A stretch of DNA of 64,000 nt from Hymenobacter sp. BT559 (GCF_017571525.1 NZ_JAGETY010000007.1:62001-126000), one strand, 5' to 3'; numbered from the stretch's first letter, positions 52,484 through 61,138 are shown. Made by a program: numbers and translations. The notes: a model not told the origin generated them from the sequence alone.

Positions 52484-52567
52484 GCCGGAGTGGTGGAATA
52501 GGTAGACACGAGGGACTTAAAATCCCTTGCTTTTGCGAGCGTACGGGTTCGATTCCCGTCTCTGGTA
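52484..52567 (+). tRNA. tRNA-Leu (TAA)
   Basis: An 84-base class II tRNA. The acceptor is GCCGGAG (52484-52490) with CTCTGGT (52560-52566). The anticodon stem AGGGA/TCCCT encloses CTTAAAA with TAA at 52518-52520. A long variable arm (TTGCTTTTGCGAGCG region) and T arm ACGGG-TTCGATT-CCCGT follow. CCA is not fully encoded. Confidence 0.93.
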
Positions 52568-52572
52568 CATTG

Positions 52573-52607
52573 AAAAGCCCCGTTTCTTAGATAGAAACGG
52601 GGCTTTT
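52573..52607. terminator. Terminator between tRNA-Leu and the GH32 gene
   Basis: A 15-bp perfect stem (52573-52587 with 52593-52607), a TAGAT loop, and T tract at the right and A run at the left. It serves both converging units. Confidence 0.92.
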
Positions 52608-52615
52608 TACTAAAG

Positions 52616-54157
52616 CTACCGCCGCCCTATTACCGACGTCTTACCGGTCGGCCTAGGGGCTAGCGCGGCACTGCTGACCTGCTGAAACGTGATACCCGTG
52701 GCCGAACGCAGGCGCATGCTAGTCAGCGGCTTGAAAGGGAAAAATATCTCCGTCATGGCCGTCAGGCCGTGGTCAGCAAAGAGCTCGACCGAGGCCGCGT
52801 CGAAAAACAGCGTGAGGTCGGCGCCGGCCGCCGTAGTCAGGCGCGGGGCCACGTGGCGGCCCGCAAACTTGGGGCTGAAGCTGGTGTTGCCCGCCTTGGT
52901 GCGGTCGATAAAGTACTCGTTCCTGGCCTTGTCGTAGCCCAGCACCAGCTCTTCGCCGGCCGTGTTGCTCAGTACCAGCTCGAAGCTGGCGAGCTGGCTG
53001 GTGCTCAGATTCAGGCGGTACTTGCCGCTGGGCACGCGCAGACGGGCCAGGTCTACCGGCGCTTTCACGGCCACCTTCTGGAGCGTGGTAGGCGCAGCGG
53101 CCAGCTTGTTCAGCTCGCGGGCGGGGGTTGAGGTGAGGTAGATTTCGCTGCCTTCCTGGCGCAGGCCCAGCTCGCGCGGCAGGGTCATGGCGCTGCGCCA
53201 GGGCGAGGTGGGCACCTGGTTGGCGTATTCCCAGTTGCTCATCCAGCCCAGAAACAGGCGGCGCGGCCCGGTATTGGCAAACGTGACGCCGGCGTACTCA
53301 TCGGGCCCGAAGTCGGCCCACTTCGTCTTATCGTTCATAGGTTTGAAGGTGTGGCCATCGAAGCTGCCGACAAAGTACTGCGTGGCCGAGCCCCCGTTGG
53401 GCCCACCAGGGTTGATATTGACGAGGAGCACCCAGTGGCTTTTGCCGTTGAGCGTGAGCGGGAACAAGTCGGGGCATTCCCATACGCCGCCGTGGGCGCC
53501 GAGCTTTTCGCCAAACTCGCTTTCGGTGGTCCACTTCTTAAGGTTGGGCGAGGAGTAGAATGTGATGCGGTCCTTGGTGGCCAGCGTCAGTATCCACCTG
53601 TTAGCCTGCTCGTTCCAGCTCACCTTGGGGTCGCGGAAGTCCACAATGCCGGGGTTTTTCACTACCGGGTTGCCCGCATACTTGGTCCAGGTCTTGCCCG
53701 CGTCGAGGCTATAGGCCAAGCTCTGATTTTGGAACGTCTTACTGCCTGCCTTTTCGCCTTTGGGGTCGTGATGCGTGAAGATGGCCACCAGCGGCGCCAC
53801 CCCATTTTTGCCAAAGCCACTGGTGTTTTTACTATCTACCACCGCCGAGCCCGAGAAGATGTAGCCCAGGCTATCGGGGAAGAGGGCAATGGGCTGCTCC
53901 TGCCAGTGCAGCATGTCGGGGCTGGTGGCGTGGCCCCAGTGCATAGGCCCCCAAGTCATGCCACCAGGGAAATACTGAAAAAACAGGTGGTAAGTGCCCT
54001 GGTAAAAGACCATCCCGTTGGGGTCGTTCATCCAGTGTGCGGCGGGCGCAAAGTGGTAGCTCGGCCGCCACTGCGGCGTGGCCGCCGGGGGCGTAGATTG
54101 GGCCAGGGCCAGCGTAGTCAGGCTTAGGCTGCCTAGCAGGGTCACTACCTTTTTCAT
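52616..54157 (-). CDS. GH32 fructan hydrolase (levanase/inulinase type)
   Basis: This 513-residue exported enzyme splits beta-fructosides. The nucleophile Asp45 lies in HWMNDPNGMVFY, the transition-state-stabilising Asp in DFRDPKVSW near 172, and the acid/base Glu in WECPDLFPL near 225. The five-blade propeller is followed by a C-terminal beta-sandwich (about 370-500). The N-terminus MKKVVTLLGSLSLTTLALAQ is a signal peptide. There is no lipobox. No SusC/SusD pair is present, so it may act alone on small fructans. The tight HYHFAPAAHWMNDPNG region is like exo-levanases. Confidence 0.96.
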   Translation of the reverse strand: MKKVVTLLGSLSLTTLALAQSTPPAATPQWRPSYHFAPAAHWMNDPNGMVFYQGTYHLFFQYFPGGMTWGPMHWGHATSPDMLHWQEQPIALFPDSLGYIFSGSAVVDSKNTSGFGKNGVAPLVAIFTHHDPKGEKAGSKTFQNQSLAYSLDAGKTWTKYAGNPVVKNPGIVDFRDPKVSWNEQANRWILTLATKDRITFYSSPNLKKWTTESEFGEKLGAHGGVWECPDLFPLTLNGKSHWVLLVNINPGGPNGGSATQYFVGSFDGHTFKPMNDKTKWADFGPDEYAGVTFANTGPRRLFLGWMSNWEYANQVPTSPWRSAMTLPRELGLRQEGSEIYLTSTPARELNKLAAAPTTLQKVAVKAPVDLARLRVPSGKYRLNLSTSQLASFELVLSNTAGEELVLGYDKARNEYFIDRTKAGNTSFSPKFAGRHVAPRLTTAAGADLTLFFDAASVELFADHGLTAMTEIFFPFKPLTSMRLRSATGITFQQVSSAALAPRPTGKTSVIGRR

Positions 54158-54271
54158 AATGAGCGCGGTGTGCAGAAGGGTGGGAGGAAAGCCGCTGGGC
54201 TAGCCCAATTAGCGTGGGGCAAGCTTGGTAAATGTACTCCGAGTGCCCTAAAGGCCCGCGGCGCTGCCGCG

Positions 54272-54856
54272 CTAGGCCTCCACCTGAAGTAAAGGCTCCA
54301 GCACGGCCCACACATTGGCCGCCAGCAGGCGCTGGCCGGCGGCGTTGGGGTGCACGCGGTCGGGTAGGTTCAGCTCGGGGCGGCCTAGCACGCCGGCCAG
54401 CAGCGACGGAATAAAGGCTACACCCTCGGCCTCGGCCAGGCCTTGAAACAGGGCGCTGAAGTCTTGAGCGTAGCGACTAAGACCAGGGAGGCCTAGCGGG
54501 CCCAGGTCGAAGGGAAAGCTGAGGCCCGCCAGCACCAGCTGGGCCGCCGGAAACTGCCGCCGCACCTCGTGCAGGATGGCGCGCAGATTGGCCACCGTTT
54601 CGCGCACGGCAATGCCGCGCAGGCCATCGTTGGCCCCGAGCGCTAGCACAAATACATCGGGCGCGTGGCGGGCCAGCACGCTCGCCAGGCGCTGGCGCCC
54701 GCCGGCGCTGGTTTCGCCACTCACGCCATAGTTGTGGGCGCGGTAGGGCAGGCCCGACGCGTCGATTTTTTCCTGAATGCGGGCCGGAAAGCTGTCGGCC
54801 GCTGGCAGGCCGTAGCCGGCCGTGAGGCTATCGCCAAAGAAGAGTATATGTTTCAT
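54272..54856 (-). CDS. GDSL/SGNH arylesterase (TesA-like)
   Basis: This 194-residue SGNH hydrolase has block I FFGDSLTAGYG (Ser10), block II GVSGETSAGG, block III LALGANDGLRG and block V LPDRVHPN (Asp and His of the triad). Family members include TesA/arylesterase, which cleave short acyl esters or lysophospholipids. No signal peptide is visible at ATG 54856, so it may be cytoplasmic. It is a single gene with a GC hairpin upstream. Confidence 0.93.
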   Translation of the reverse strand: MKHILFFGDSLTAGYGLPAADSFPARIQEKIDASGLPYRAHNYGVSGETSAGGRQRLASVLARHAPDVFVLALGANDGLRGIAVRETVANLRAILHEVRRQFPAAQLVLAGLSFPFDLGPLGLPGLSRYAQDFSALFQGLAEAEGVAFIPSLLAGVLGRPELNLPDRVHPNAAGQRLLAANVWAVLEPLLQVEA

Positions 54857-54861
54857 AAAAA

Positions 54862-54901
54862 GCGCCCCGCCAGCCAGCTCCTAGAGCCAGCGGCGGGGCG
54901 T
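54862..54901. terminator. GC-rich hairpin between GDSL and TetR-like genes
   Basis: Nine pairs (54863-54871 with 54892-54900) and a long imperfect loop. It is an A-flanked structure on the left that could terminate the minus-strand TetR-like gene. Confidence 0.6.
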
Positions 54902-54924
54902 TGCTGGTTATCCGAAATAAAAGG

Positions 54925-55539
54925 CTACAGGCGAGCAAAGTGCTCGGCCGCCAGGCGAGCACCTTGGTCAGTGCACAGGCCCCGGATATAATACAAGAAA
55001 ATGCTGCGAAAAATTTCGGCTACCTGGAAGCGGCCCGTTGGAAAAGCCCCGGGCGTGAGCACGATATTAACCTGCTGGATAATGATAATGGTGACGAGCT
55101 GAATATTGATATCGCTGCGAAATAACCCTTGCCGGATGCCTTCATTAAGTAAATGCTGCAGCTGCGGAGTCGAATAATCGGCCAGGTAGTCCTGCATGGC
55201 CTGCGCTGCGCTCGGGTACTGCATCAGGTCGGGGTAATAGCTGGCAGAGGTGTCGAGCAAATCCTGAATGCTGTAGCTGATGAGGCCGTAGAGGCGTTCT
55301 ACGGGCGAAGGATACTGCTCGTAAAGGCGTAGGTGGTCATGCTTCTGGCGCTCCATGTCTTCGAGCAGGCAGTGCAGGGCCAGCGCCTCGCGGCTAGGGT
55401 ATTGTGCAAGAAAAACGTCAAGCGGGAGGCCAAGGCTGTTAGCCAAATCCGCATCAGTTGGGGCCACGAAGCCGTTTCTGCGGAAAATTGTCGTGCAATC
55501 GGCAAGCGGCGTCGCCAAGAAGGCAGCGGAAGTGCTCAT
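54925..55539 (-). CDS. TetR-like transcriptional regulator
   Basis: This 204-residue protein has a TetR-type shape. Residues 18-55 (FRRNGFVAPTDADLANSLGLPLDVFLAQYPSREAL) match the helix-turn-helix pattern of TetR loosely; the usual S-x-x-T-x-Y-x-F-F-x-S-K is blurred to DVFLAQYPSREAL. The C-terminal domain is helical with Tyr/Leu-rich ligand-pocket segments, then QGLFRSDINIQLVTII. It neighbours the GDSL gene and the carotenoid genes, all on the minus strand. The ligand is unknown, and the degenerate HTH lowers confidence in DNA binding. Confidence 0.75.
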   Translation of the reverse strand: MSTSAAFLATPLADCTTIFRRNGFVAPTDADLANSLGLPLDVFLAQYPSREALALHCLLEDMERQKHDHLRLYEQYPSPVERLYGLISYSIQDLLDTSASYYPDLMQYPSAAQAMQDYLADYSTPQLQHLLNEGIRQGLFRSDINIQLVTIIIIQQVNIVLTPGAFPTGRFQVAEIFRSIFLYYIRGLCTDQGARLAAEHFARL

Positions 55540-55585
55540 AGGGTGAGAATAGAAACCTGTTGCCAGCGGTATAAATGGGCCGGAC

Positions 55586-56248
55586 CTAAGCCAGAAAGCT
55601 TAGTACGAAAAAAAACAGCAACTGCACGAGGTACACCAGCGGCACCAGCGGGTTGCGCTTGGGGAAGGGTGTGCGCACAAACAGCAGCTGTAGCACCAGC
55701 GCCAGCAAAAACCAGTCGCGGAAATTGCGCAGCGGAATCACCCCGCCCGTCCAGTGCCAGAAATCAAAGCGCCCGGCCACCGGCTCCATGCACAGGTCGA
55801 AGCCCACCATGAGCAGGGCGCCCACGATGACACGCACCGCAAAAGACGCCGGCAAATAGGCCGCCAGCGTACCCGCTAAATAGGTTACTACCACCCAGTT
55901 GAGCCCAATAAGCCAGGGCGCTCCCATGTATTGGGGGCCTAGCGTAGCGCCGTAGCTATAGTGCCCAAATAGCAGACCCGTATTGGTGCCCACTACCTCG
56001 GCCACCATGCCCAGCAAAAACACCTGCATGGCAAACAGCCAGAACGACAAATTGCGCCCCGGCTGAAATATAGCCAGCAGCCCCGCCGTGAGGAGCAGCG
56101 TAAGGGGCGTGTATTTCAGGTAGAAAGACTTATCCTGGCTAAAAGCCAGCCCCACGAAGCCCGTGAGGTGAAACAGCAGCACCAGCCCCTGGGCCAAGCG
56201 CAGCCGCCCGGTAGAAACCACCGGCGCGGGTAGGTTAGAAAACTCCAT
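55586..56248 (-). CDS. cruF: CruF-type carotenoid 1,2-hydratase
   Basis: This 220-residue membrane protein has about seven hydrophobic helices. It shows the carotenoid-biosynthesis (CruF/DUF422) pattern VAEVVGTNTGLLFGHYSYG near residue 84, GAPWLIGLNWVV near 110 and FDLCMEPVAGRFDFWHW near 150, followed by GVIPLRNFRDWF. CruF adds water to a psi end group of a carotene. The crtD-like gene lies 88 bases upstream on the same strand. The pair suits synthesis of a hydroxylated acyclic end, as in flexixanthin-like pigments. Confidence 0.88.
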   Translation of the reverse strand: MEFSNLPAPVVSTGRLRLAQGLVLLFHLTGFVGLAFSQDKSFYLKYTPLTLLLTAGLLAIFQPGRNLSFWLFAMQVFLLGMVAEVVGTNTGLLFGHYSYGATLGPQYMGAPWLIGLNWVVVTYLAGTLAAYLPASFAVRVIVGALLMVGFDLCMEPVAGRFDFWHWTGGVIPLRNFRDWFLLALVLQLLFVRTPFPKRNPLVPLVYLVQLLFFFVLSFLA

Positions 56249-56264
56249 GCGTGAGGAGCGAAAA

Positions 56265-56340
56265 GGAAAAAGTTAGAAGTGGAGAGTTAAAATCCAGGCT
56301 TTTGCTAACTTTCAACTCTGCGCTTTTAACTTTTACTAAT
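56265..56340. repeat. Imperfect AT-rich inverted repeat between crtD-like and cruF
   Basis: The left part AAAAAGTTAGAAGTGGAGAGTTAAAA (positions about 56268-56292) matches the complement of GCTAACTTTCAACTCTGCGCTTTTAACTTTT on the right, loosely. Local composition is much lower in G+C than the genes beside it. Confidence 0.5.
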
Positions 56341-57856
56341 CAATGAGTTCGGCCACAATCTTGGCCGAAAGTAAGCATAGCGGAATGCCGCCGCCCGGGT
56401 GCACCGAGCCGCCGCAAAAGTACAGCCCGGCCAGCCGCCCCGAAAAATTGGGGTGCCGCAGAAAAGCCGCCAGCGCATTATTGCTCGAACTACCGTAGAG
56501 CGCGCCGCCAAACGACGACGTATCGGCCGCGATGCCGGGCGGCGTCCAGGTTTTTTCGGCCCGGATAAGTGCTTCTACGTCAGTGCCCAGCGCCTGGCTG
56601 AGCTTGGCCAGTACCACGCGGCGGGTGTGGGCGGTGAGGGCCTCCCAGTCCTGGCCCTGGTCGTGGGGCACGTTCACCATCACAAACCAGTTTTCGTGGC
56701 CTGGCGGGGCGTCGGTGGGTGTCTTTTTACTCGTGATGTTAACGTACACCGTCACATCGTCAGCCACGGTTTTTTGCTGAAAAATGGCGTCGAACTCGGC
56801 CTTATAATCCTTGGAGAAGAAGATGTTGTGCACATCGAACTCGGCAAACTCGCGGGCGATGCCCCAGTAAAAAATGAGCGCCGACGACGAGCGGGGCTGC
56901 CCCAGCGTGCGCTCGGGCGCGGGCTGGCTGGGCAGCAGGTGGCGGTAGGTGGGCACCACATCCATGTTGCTCACCACCAACCCAAAATCGTAGATGTCGA
57001 GGTCGGTACGCAGGCCCGTGACAAGGTCACCGGCCGTCAGAATCTCGCGCACGGGCTCGTTAAAGCGGAATTTCACGCCAAATTCCTCAGCTAGCCTGTG
57101 CAGGCTGCTGGCAATGGCGTAGATGCCGCCTTCGGGATAAAACGCCCCGATGCCGTGCTCAAGGTGCGGAATGAGCGAGAGTGTGGCCGGCGCCTGGTAG
57201 GGGTCGGAGCCGTTGTAAGTAGCGTAGCGGTCAAAGAGCTGCACCAAGCGCGCATCCTGGCCAAAGGCCTTCGCGTGCCGTGCGTGCATGGTGCCCGTGA
57301 GGCCTAGCGAAGGCAGGGCGGCCACGGCTTTCAGCGTTTCGGGGCTAAAGTAGGTGCCCACTTTGTGCAGCGACTTGTGCAGAAAGGTGCCCGCCGTGGC
57401 ATCGTAGGCACGCCCGCTACGGGCCAGAAACTGCGTGACCTGCGCAGCCGGCACGCCCAGCTTTTGCTCGACCTCGGCGGCAAAGCGCTGGCTGTCGGCC
57501 CAGGCCGTGAGGCGCGTGCCATCGGCGAAGAAGTAGTTCGTTATCGGGTCGAGGCGCTCGTAGCGGAAGTAGTCGGCCGGCGCGCGGTGGGCTAGCCGAA
57601 AAATATCGTCGACGAGCTGCGGCAGCGTGAAGAGCGACGGCCCGGCATCGAAGCGGTAGCCGCCGGGCAGGCTAAACTCGTGCATCTTGCCCCCAAACGA
57701 GCCGCTAGCCTCAAACACCGTGACCGGGTGCCCAGCCACGGCCAGGCGTGCCGCTGCCGCTAGCCCCGCCACGCCCGCCCCAATAATGGCAACGGGTTGG
57801 CGCGAGGGCGAAGTTTTTTTTCGGGAGGTAAACACAGGGTAAGGAGCAAGCGGCAC
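56336..57856 (-). CDS. crtD: CrtD/CrtI-type carotenoid desaturase
   Basis: This 506-residue FAD enzyme of the phytoene-desaturase family has the dinucleotide-binding motif AIIGAGVAGLAAAARLAVAGHPVTVFE near residues 23-49 and FGGKMHEFSLPGGYRFDAGPSLFTLP. The C-terminal family signature GLYFCGGSVHPGGGIPLCLLSAK is present. Position next to cruF favours a CrtD-type 3,4-desaturase acting on hydroxylated psi ends over a true phytoene desaturase; this is inference. Expected site: cytoplasmic membrane face. ATG 57856 leaves a 20-residue basic leader before the Rossmann motif. Confidence 0.82.
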   Translation of the reverse strand: MPLAPYPVFTSRKKTSPSRQPVAIIGAGVAGLAAAARLAVAGHPVTVFEASGSFGGKMHEFSLPGGYRFDAGPSLFTLPQLVDDIFRLAHRAPADYFRYERLDPITNYFFADGTRLTAWADSQRFAAEVEQKLGVPAAQVTQFLARSGRAYDATAGTFLHKSLHKVGTYFSPETLKAVAALPSLGLTGTMHARHAKAFGQDARLVQLFDRYATYNGSDPYQAPATLSLIPHLEHGIGAFYPEGGIYAIASSLHRLAEEFGVKFRFNEPVREILTAGDLVTGLRTDLDIYDFGLVVSNMDVVPTYRHLLPSQPAPERTLGQPRSSSALIFYWGIAREFAEFDVHNIFFSKDYKAEFDAIFQQKTVADDVTVYVNITSKKTPTDAPPGHENWFVMVNVPHDQGQDWEALTAHTRRVVLAKLSQALGTDVEALIRAEKTWTPPGIAADTSSFGGALYGSSSNNALAAFLRHPNFSGRLAGLYFCGGSVHPGGGIPLCLLSAKIVAELID

Positions 57857-57876
57857 GCCGCAAAAGTTCGAGGTCG

Positions 57877-59079
57877 CTATTCTACGGCCAGCACCAGGCC
57901 CTTCAAATACGCGCCTTCGGGGTGAAACAGGCTAACCGGGTGGTCGGCGGGCTGCGTGAGGCGGTGCAGAATGCGCGCCGGCCGACCCGCCTCGATAGCC
58001 GCCGCCAGCACGGCGCCTTCAAACAGCTCGGGGCTAACTACTTGCGAGCACGAAAACGTGAACAGCAGCCCGCCCGGCGCCAGGTGGCGCAGGCCGGCCA
58101 GGTTGAGGCGCTTGTAGCCCATCAGGGCGTTGTGGCGGGCCGAGAGGTGCTTGGCGTAGGCCGGTGGGTCGAGGATGATGAGGTCGTAGGGCTCCTCGCT
58201 CACCGGGTTTTTGAAGAAGTGCTGCACATCCTGGGCATAGGCGGCGTGGCGGTCGGCGTGGCCGCTGAGCTGGGCGTTGCGGTCGGTGAGCTCGATGGCC
58301 TTCTTGCTGGCATCGACTGAGTGCACGAGGCTAGCCCCGGCTTGCAGCGCATACACCGAGAAGCCGCCGGTGTAGCAAAACGTATTGAGCACGCGGCGGC
58401 CGGGCGCGTAGCGGGCCAGCAGCTCGCGGTTGTCGCGCTGGTCGATAAAGAAGCCGGTTTTCTGGCCGGTTTCCCAATCCACGGCAAACTGGTGCCCGTT
58501 TTCAATGGTGAGGTGCTCGCGGCCGCTGCTTTCGCCAAAGAGGTAGCCGTTTTGGGCGTCGGGCGCAGCCTGGGCCGGCACGGTTTCGGCGCTCTTATCA
58601 TACACGGCGCGCAGACGCTCGCCCATCACGGCTTGCAGCGCAGCGGCAATATCGTGGCGGGCTAAGTACATGCCCGGGCTATGAGTCTGAATAACAGCTG
58701 TGTCGCCATACACGTCGATGATGAGGCCAGGTAGGCCGTCGCCCTCACCATGCGTGAGGCGGTACACATCGGTAGCGCCACCGGCCGCAGCTAGCCCCAG
58801 GCGCTGGCGCATTTGGTAGGCATTGCGCAGGCGCATCTCCCAGAAAGCCGGGCTGGGCAACTGGGCGTCGGGGCCAAAATCGAACAGGCGCACCGCAATA
58901 GAGCCGCCCGGCGAAAAGTGGCCGGTACCCAGCAGCTCGCCATTGGCGGCCTCTACGCGCACGGCGTCGCCCTCCTTAGCTTCGCCTTTCAGCCGGGCAA
59001 TGGCGCCCGAAAAAACCCACGGGTGGCGGCGACGGGGCGATTGGTCTTTACCAGGCTTGAGAATGACGGTGGCGGGCAT
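57877..59079 (-). CDS. RlmI-like rRNA cytosine methyltransferase
   Basis: This 400-residue class I SAM-dependent enzyme has an N-terminal PUA domain (about 1-85; PGKDQSPRRRHPWVFSGAI) and an EEHD/RlmI middle. The methyltransferase follows with KTGFFIDQRDNRELLARY near 215, NTFCYTGGFSVYAL near 239 and the catalytic LIILDPPAYAKH near 303. The C-terminal SCSQVVSPELFE supplies the second cysteine. Such enzymes make m5C in 23S rRNA. The crtD-like gene starts 21 bases downstream, so read-through is possible. Confidence 0.95.
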   Translation of the reverse strand: MPATVILKPGKDQSPRRRHPWVFSGAIARLKGEAKEGDAVRVEAANGELLGTGHFSPGGSIAVRLFDFGPDAQLPSPAFWEMRLRNAYQMRQRLGLAAAGGATDVYRLTHGEGDGLPGLIIDVYGDTAVIQTHSPGMYLARHDIAAALQAVMGERLRAVYDKSAETVPAQAAPDAQNGYLFGESSGREHLTIENGHQFAVDWETGQKTGFFIDQRDNRELLARYAPGRRVLNTFCYTGGFSVYALQAGASLVHSVDASKKAIELTDRNAQLSGHADRHAAYAQDVQHFFKNPVSEEPYDLIILDPPAYAKHLSARHNALMGYKRLNLAGLRHLAPGGLLFTFSCSQVVSPELFEGAVLAAAIEAGRPARILHRLTQPADHPVSLFHPEGAYLKGLVLAVE

Positions 59080-59084
59080 AGATG

Positions 59085-59187
59085 TAGGCTGTTAGCTGAT
59101 GGCTGTTAGCTGCTAGCCTTCCTTCATCACCCAGCTGAAAACTTACTAAAGAAGCTAACAGCTAATAGCTACAGGCTAACAGCTAGG
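59085..59187. repeat. Iterated GCTGTTAGCT inverted repeat
   Basis: The left block (59087-59120) holds GCTGTTAGCT twice. The right block (59150-59187) holds AAGCTAACAGCT and GGCTAACAGCTAG. They pair imperfectly. The right arm overlaps the stop codon of the SRPBCC gene at 59183-59185. Confidence 0.75.
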
Positions 59188-59623
59188 CAAATTTACGCCG
59201 GTACACCGGCCCGCGCAGCCGAAACTGCGCCCACATGGCGGGCCGGATAAGCCAGTCGAGCCAGCGCCGGCCGGTGCTGTACGTAATGTCTTCGACGATA
59301 AGGCTGCCGCCGCCCGGCGCGGGCTCAATGAGGTGGCGGTGCCGCCACTGGCGCAGCGGGGCGGGCAGCGTTTGGCCCTCATCCACAAAGTAATGCGTGC
59401 CGTCGGGCAGCACGCCATCGGCCGTGATGAGCGAGGTCCAGCGCCAGCGCTTAGGCCCAACTTGCAGCTCGATGGCCACAGTATCGCCCGTTTTAGACCC
59501 GTCGTAGCGCAGCAGGTGAAACGTCGGAAAGGGAGGGGCTAGCGCTAAAAATAGCTCGCGGGTAAAGCCCGCCGCCACCCGGGCGGGCGGCTGGGCCACG
59601 GCAAAACGAAGAAGCAGGTGCAT
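59183..59623 (-). CDS. SRPBCC-family protein
   Basis: This 146-residue soluble protein is of the START/SRPBCC ligand-binding fold common in Bacteroidota. The opening MHLLLRFAVAQPPARVAAGFTRELFLAL is followed by FHLLRYDGSKTGDTVAIEL. It ends with HRHLIEPAPGGGSLIVEDITY and the hydrophobic WLIRPAMWAQFRLR. ATG 59623 is used because the frame upstream has low coding character. The ligand is unknown. Confidence 0.85.
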   Translation of the reverse strand: MHLLLRFAVAQPPARVAAGFTRELFLALAPPFPTFHLLRYDGSKTGDTVAIELQVGPKRWRWTSLITADGVLPDGTHYFVDEGQTLPAPLRQWRHRHLIEPAPGGGSLIVEDITYSTGRRWLDWLIRPAMWAQFRLRGPVYRRKFA

Positions 59624-59756
59624 ACAAAAAGCGTGAGGCTGACCAGATAGCGGGCTTGCCTGGTAATTTGGCGGGCTAGCCCGCTTCTTACGTACGAGCT
59701 GGTGCCACGTATCGGCTAGCGCCCAAAATGTAAGCCGGCCCCCGCCGCGCCTCCGC

Positions 59757-61070
59757 ATGTCAGACGAACTCACGCCCGGCCCGGCGGCCGGCAACCCTAC
59801 CGAGCTACAGCAATTGGAAGCCGCCCTGGCGGCCGGCGTCATCACGCCCGAGCTGTTTGCTACGCTCAAAGCCAAGCTGCAACCCGCTGCAGCTAGCCCC
59901 GCGCCAGCAGCACCCGTACCGAAAAGCAGCCCATCGGCGCCGGCTGAAGAGCTGCCCTCGCTGCTCGATATGTTCAATCGAGCCCCTAGCCCGCCCGAGG
60001 CACCCAGCCCTCCGCCGCCCCCTGCGCCGCCAGTAGTGCGCGCGCCTGCCCCGCCGCCGGTGCCTAGCCCGCCGCGTCCATCTGCCGCCGAAGAAGCAGC
60101 CCGGCAGCGTATCGAGGAAAATCTGGCCAGGTTGCGCCAGGCGCCGCCCGCCGCCCCGCCACCTGCACCGCCCTCCTTCTACCCGGAGCCGCCCGCGCCT
60201 ACTTTTTACCCCGAGCCAAAGCCGGCACCCGTAGTGCCGCCCGCACCGGTGCAAGCGGCGCGCCCGCCGGCCCCACCCGCCCGGCCGCCCCGGCCCAGCC
60301 AAGCGCCGGCCTCTGATGGACGCAGCAGTGCCAGCTGGCTCATCATCCTGCTCGTGCTAGGGGTGATAGGAGCGGTGGCCTACTTCCTCACCGATTCCAG
60401 CCACCCCGACGAAAACCTGACCAGCCCCGCGCCGGCTGCCACCGAGCAGCCGGCGGCTACCGCGCCCGCCCCAGTCAGTACTAAGCCCAAAAAGACTTCT
60501 CGCAAACCCAAGCGCAAAACCAAAGCTGCGCGGGTAGCCGTGCCGGTAGACGACCCTAGCGCCGACTCGGTCGAAACAGCGGCCGAACCGGAGCCTGCGC
60601 CAACGCGTGCCGTAGCAACTGTTCCACCCGCCGCCGGCCGGCCTATACCCGCCGCACCCGAGGCCGGCGACGACGCTGCCACAACCAAAGTGCGCACCGC
60701 GATGGCCAGCTACTACGCCGACCTGAATGCGCCGCCGCTGCACGCCAGCGAGCACTTTGCCCCGCAGGTCGAGCGGCTCTACATCCGGCAAAACCTGACG
60801 CCCGAAGCCATTGATGCCGAGCTCGGGCGTAGCTTTTTCCCCGATAACCAGCAGGCGCAGGCCCGGATTGAACCCGGTACGCTGCGCGTGAGCGACCCCG
60901 CCGCCGATGGCAGCCGCACCGCCACCTTCACCGAGCAAATGCGGCTCTATCGGCCCTCGCTCCAGAAATTTCAGCGGCTGCGCACGCAGGTGCGCGTGCG
61001 CTTCAATGCTGATTATCAGATTGTGTACATGCGCCAAGAAAAGCTGCTAGCCAACACGTTTGAGGAATAA
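59757..61070 (+). CDS. SHOCT-like, proline-rich single-pass membrane protein
   Basis: This 437-residue protein has four parts. Residues 15-45 (ELQQLEAALAAGVITPELFATLKAKL) fit a SHOCT-type short oligomerising domain. Residues 45-185 are Pro/Ala-rich with repeated PAPP and FYPEP. A single membrane helix (SWLIILLVLGVIGAVAYFL, about 190-210) follows. A Pro/Thr/Lys-rich stretch leads to a globular tail (about 310-437), starting TKVRTAMASYYADLNAPPLHA, with strand and helix order like an NTF2/SnoaL-like fold. It converges on the ZorB-like gene across a palindromic repeat. The function is unknown. Confidence 0.75.
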   Translation: MSDELTPGPAAGNPTELQQLEAALAAGVITPELFATLKAKLQPAAASPAPAAPVPKSSPSAPAEELPSLLDMFNRAPSPPEAPSPPPPPAPPVVRAPAPPPVPSPPRPSAAEEAARQRIEENLARLRQAPPAAPPPAPPSFYPEPPAPTFYPEPKPAPVVPPAPVQAARPPAPPARPPRPSQAPASDGRSSASWLIILLVLGVIGAVAYFLTDSSHPDENLTSPAPAATEQPAATAPAPVSTKPKKTSRKPKRKTKAARVAVPVDDPSADSVETAAEPEPAPTRAVATVPPAAGRPIPAAPEAGDDAATTKVRTAMASYYADLNAPPLHASEHFAPQVERLYIRQNLTPEAIDAELGRSFFPDNQQAQARIEPGTLRVSDPAADGSRTATFTEQMRLYRPSLQKFQRLRTQVRVRFNADYQIVYMRQEKLLANTFEE

Positions 61071-61074
61071 TCCA

Positions 61075-61138
61075 GTAGCGCGGACTTTTAGTCCGCGCGT
61101 GGCTAGGGCTAGAATTTGCGGACTGAAAGTCCGCGCTA
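61075..61138. repeat. Nested inverted repeat at the end of the ZorB-like gene
   Basis: GTAGCGCGGACT at 61075-61086 and AGTCCGCGCTAC at 61128-61139 are inverted, and each arm also forms its own small hairpin (CGGAC-TTTTA-GTCCG and CGGACT-GAA-AGTCCG types). The right arm covers the stop codon of the ZorB-like gene (61136-61138). Confidence 0.8.

Noticed and set aside
52324..52567. tRNA array or attachment site for an integrated element
   Set aside because: No integrase, no direct repeat of a tRNA 3' end and no compositional shift in the flanking genes.
54925..55539. Regulator of the carotenoid genes
   Set aside because: It only neighbours cruF on the same strand; no operator was found, so the link is not claimed.
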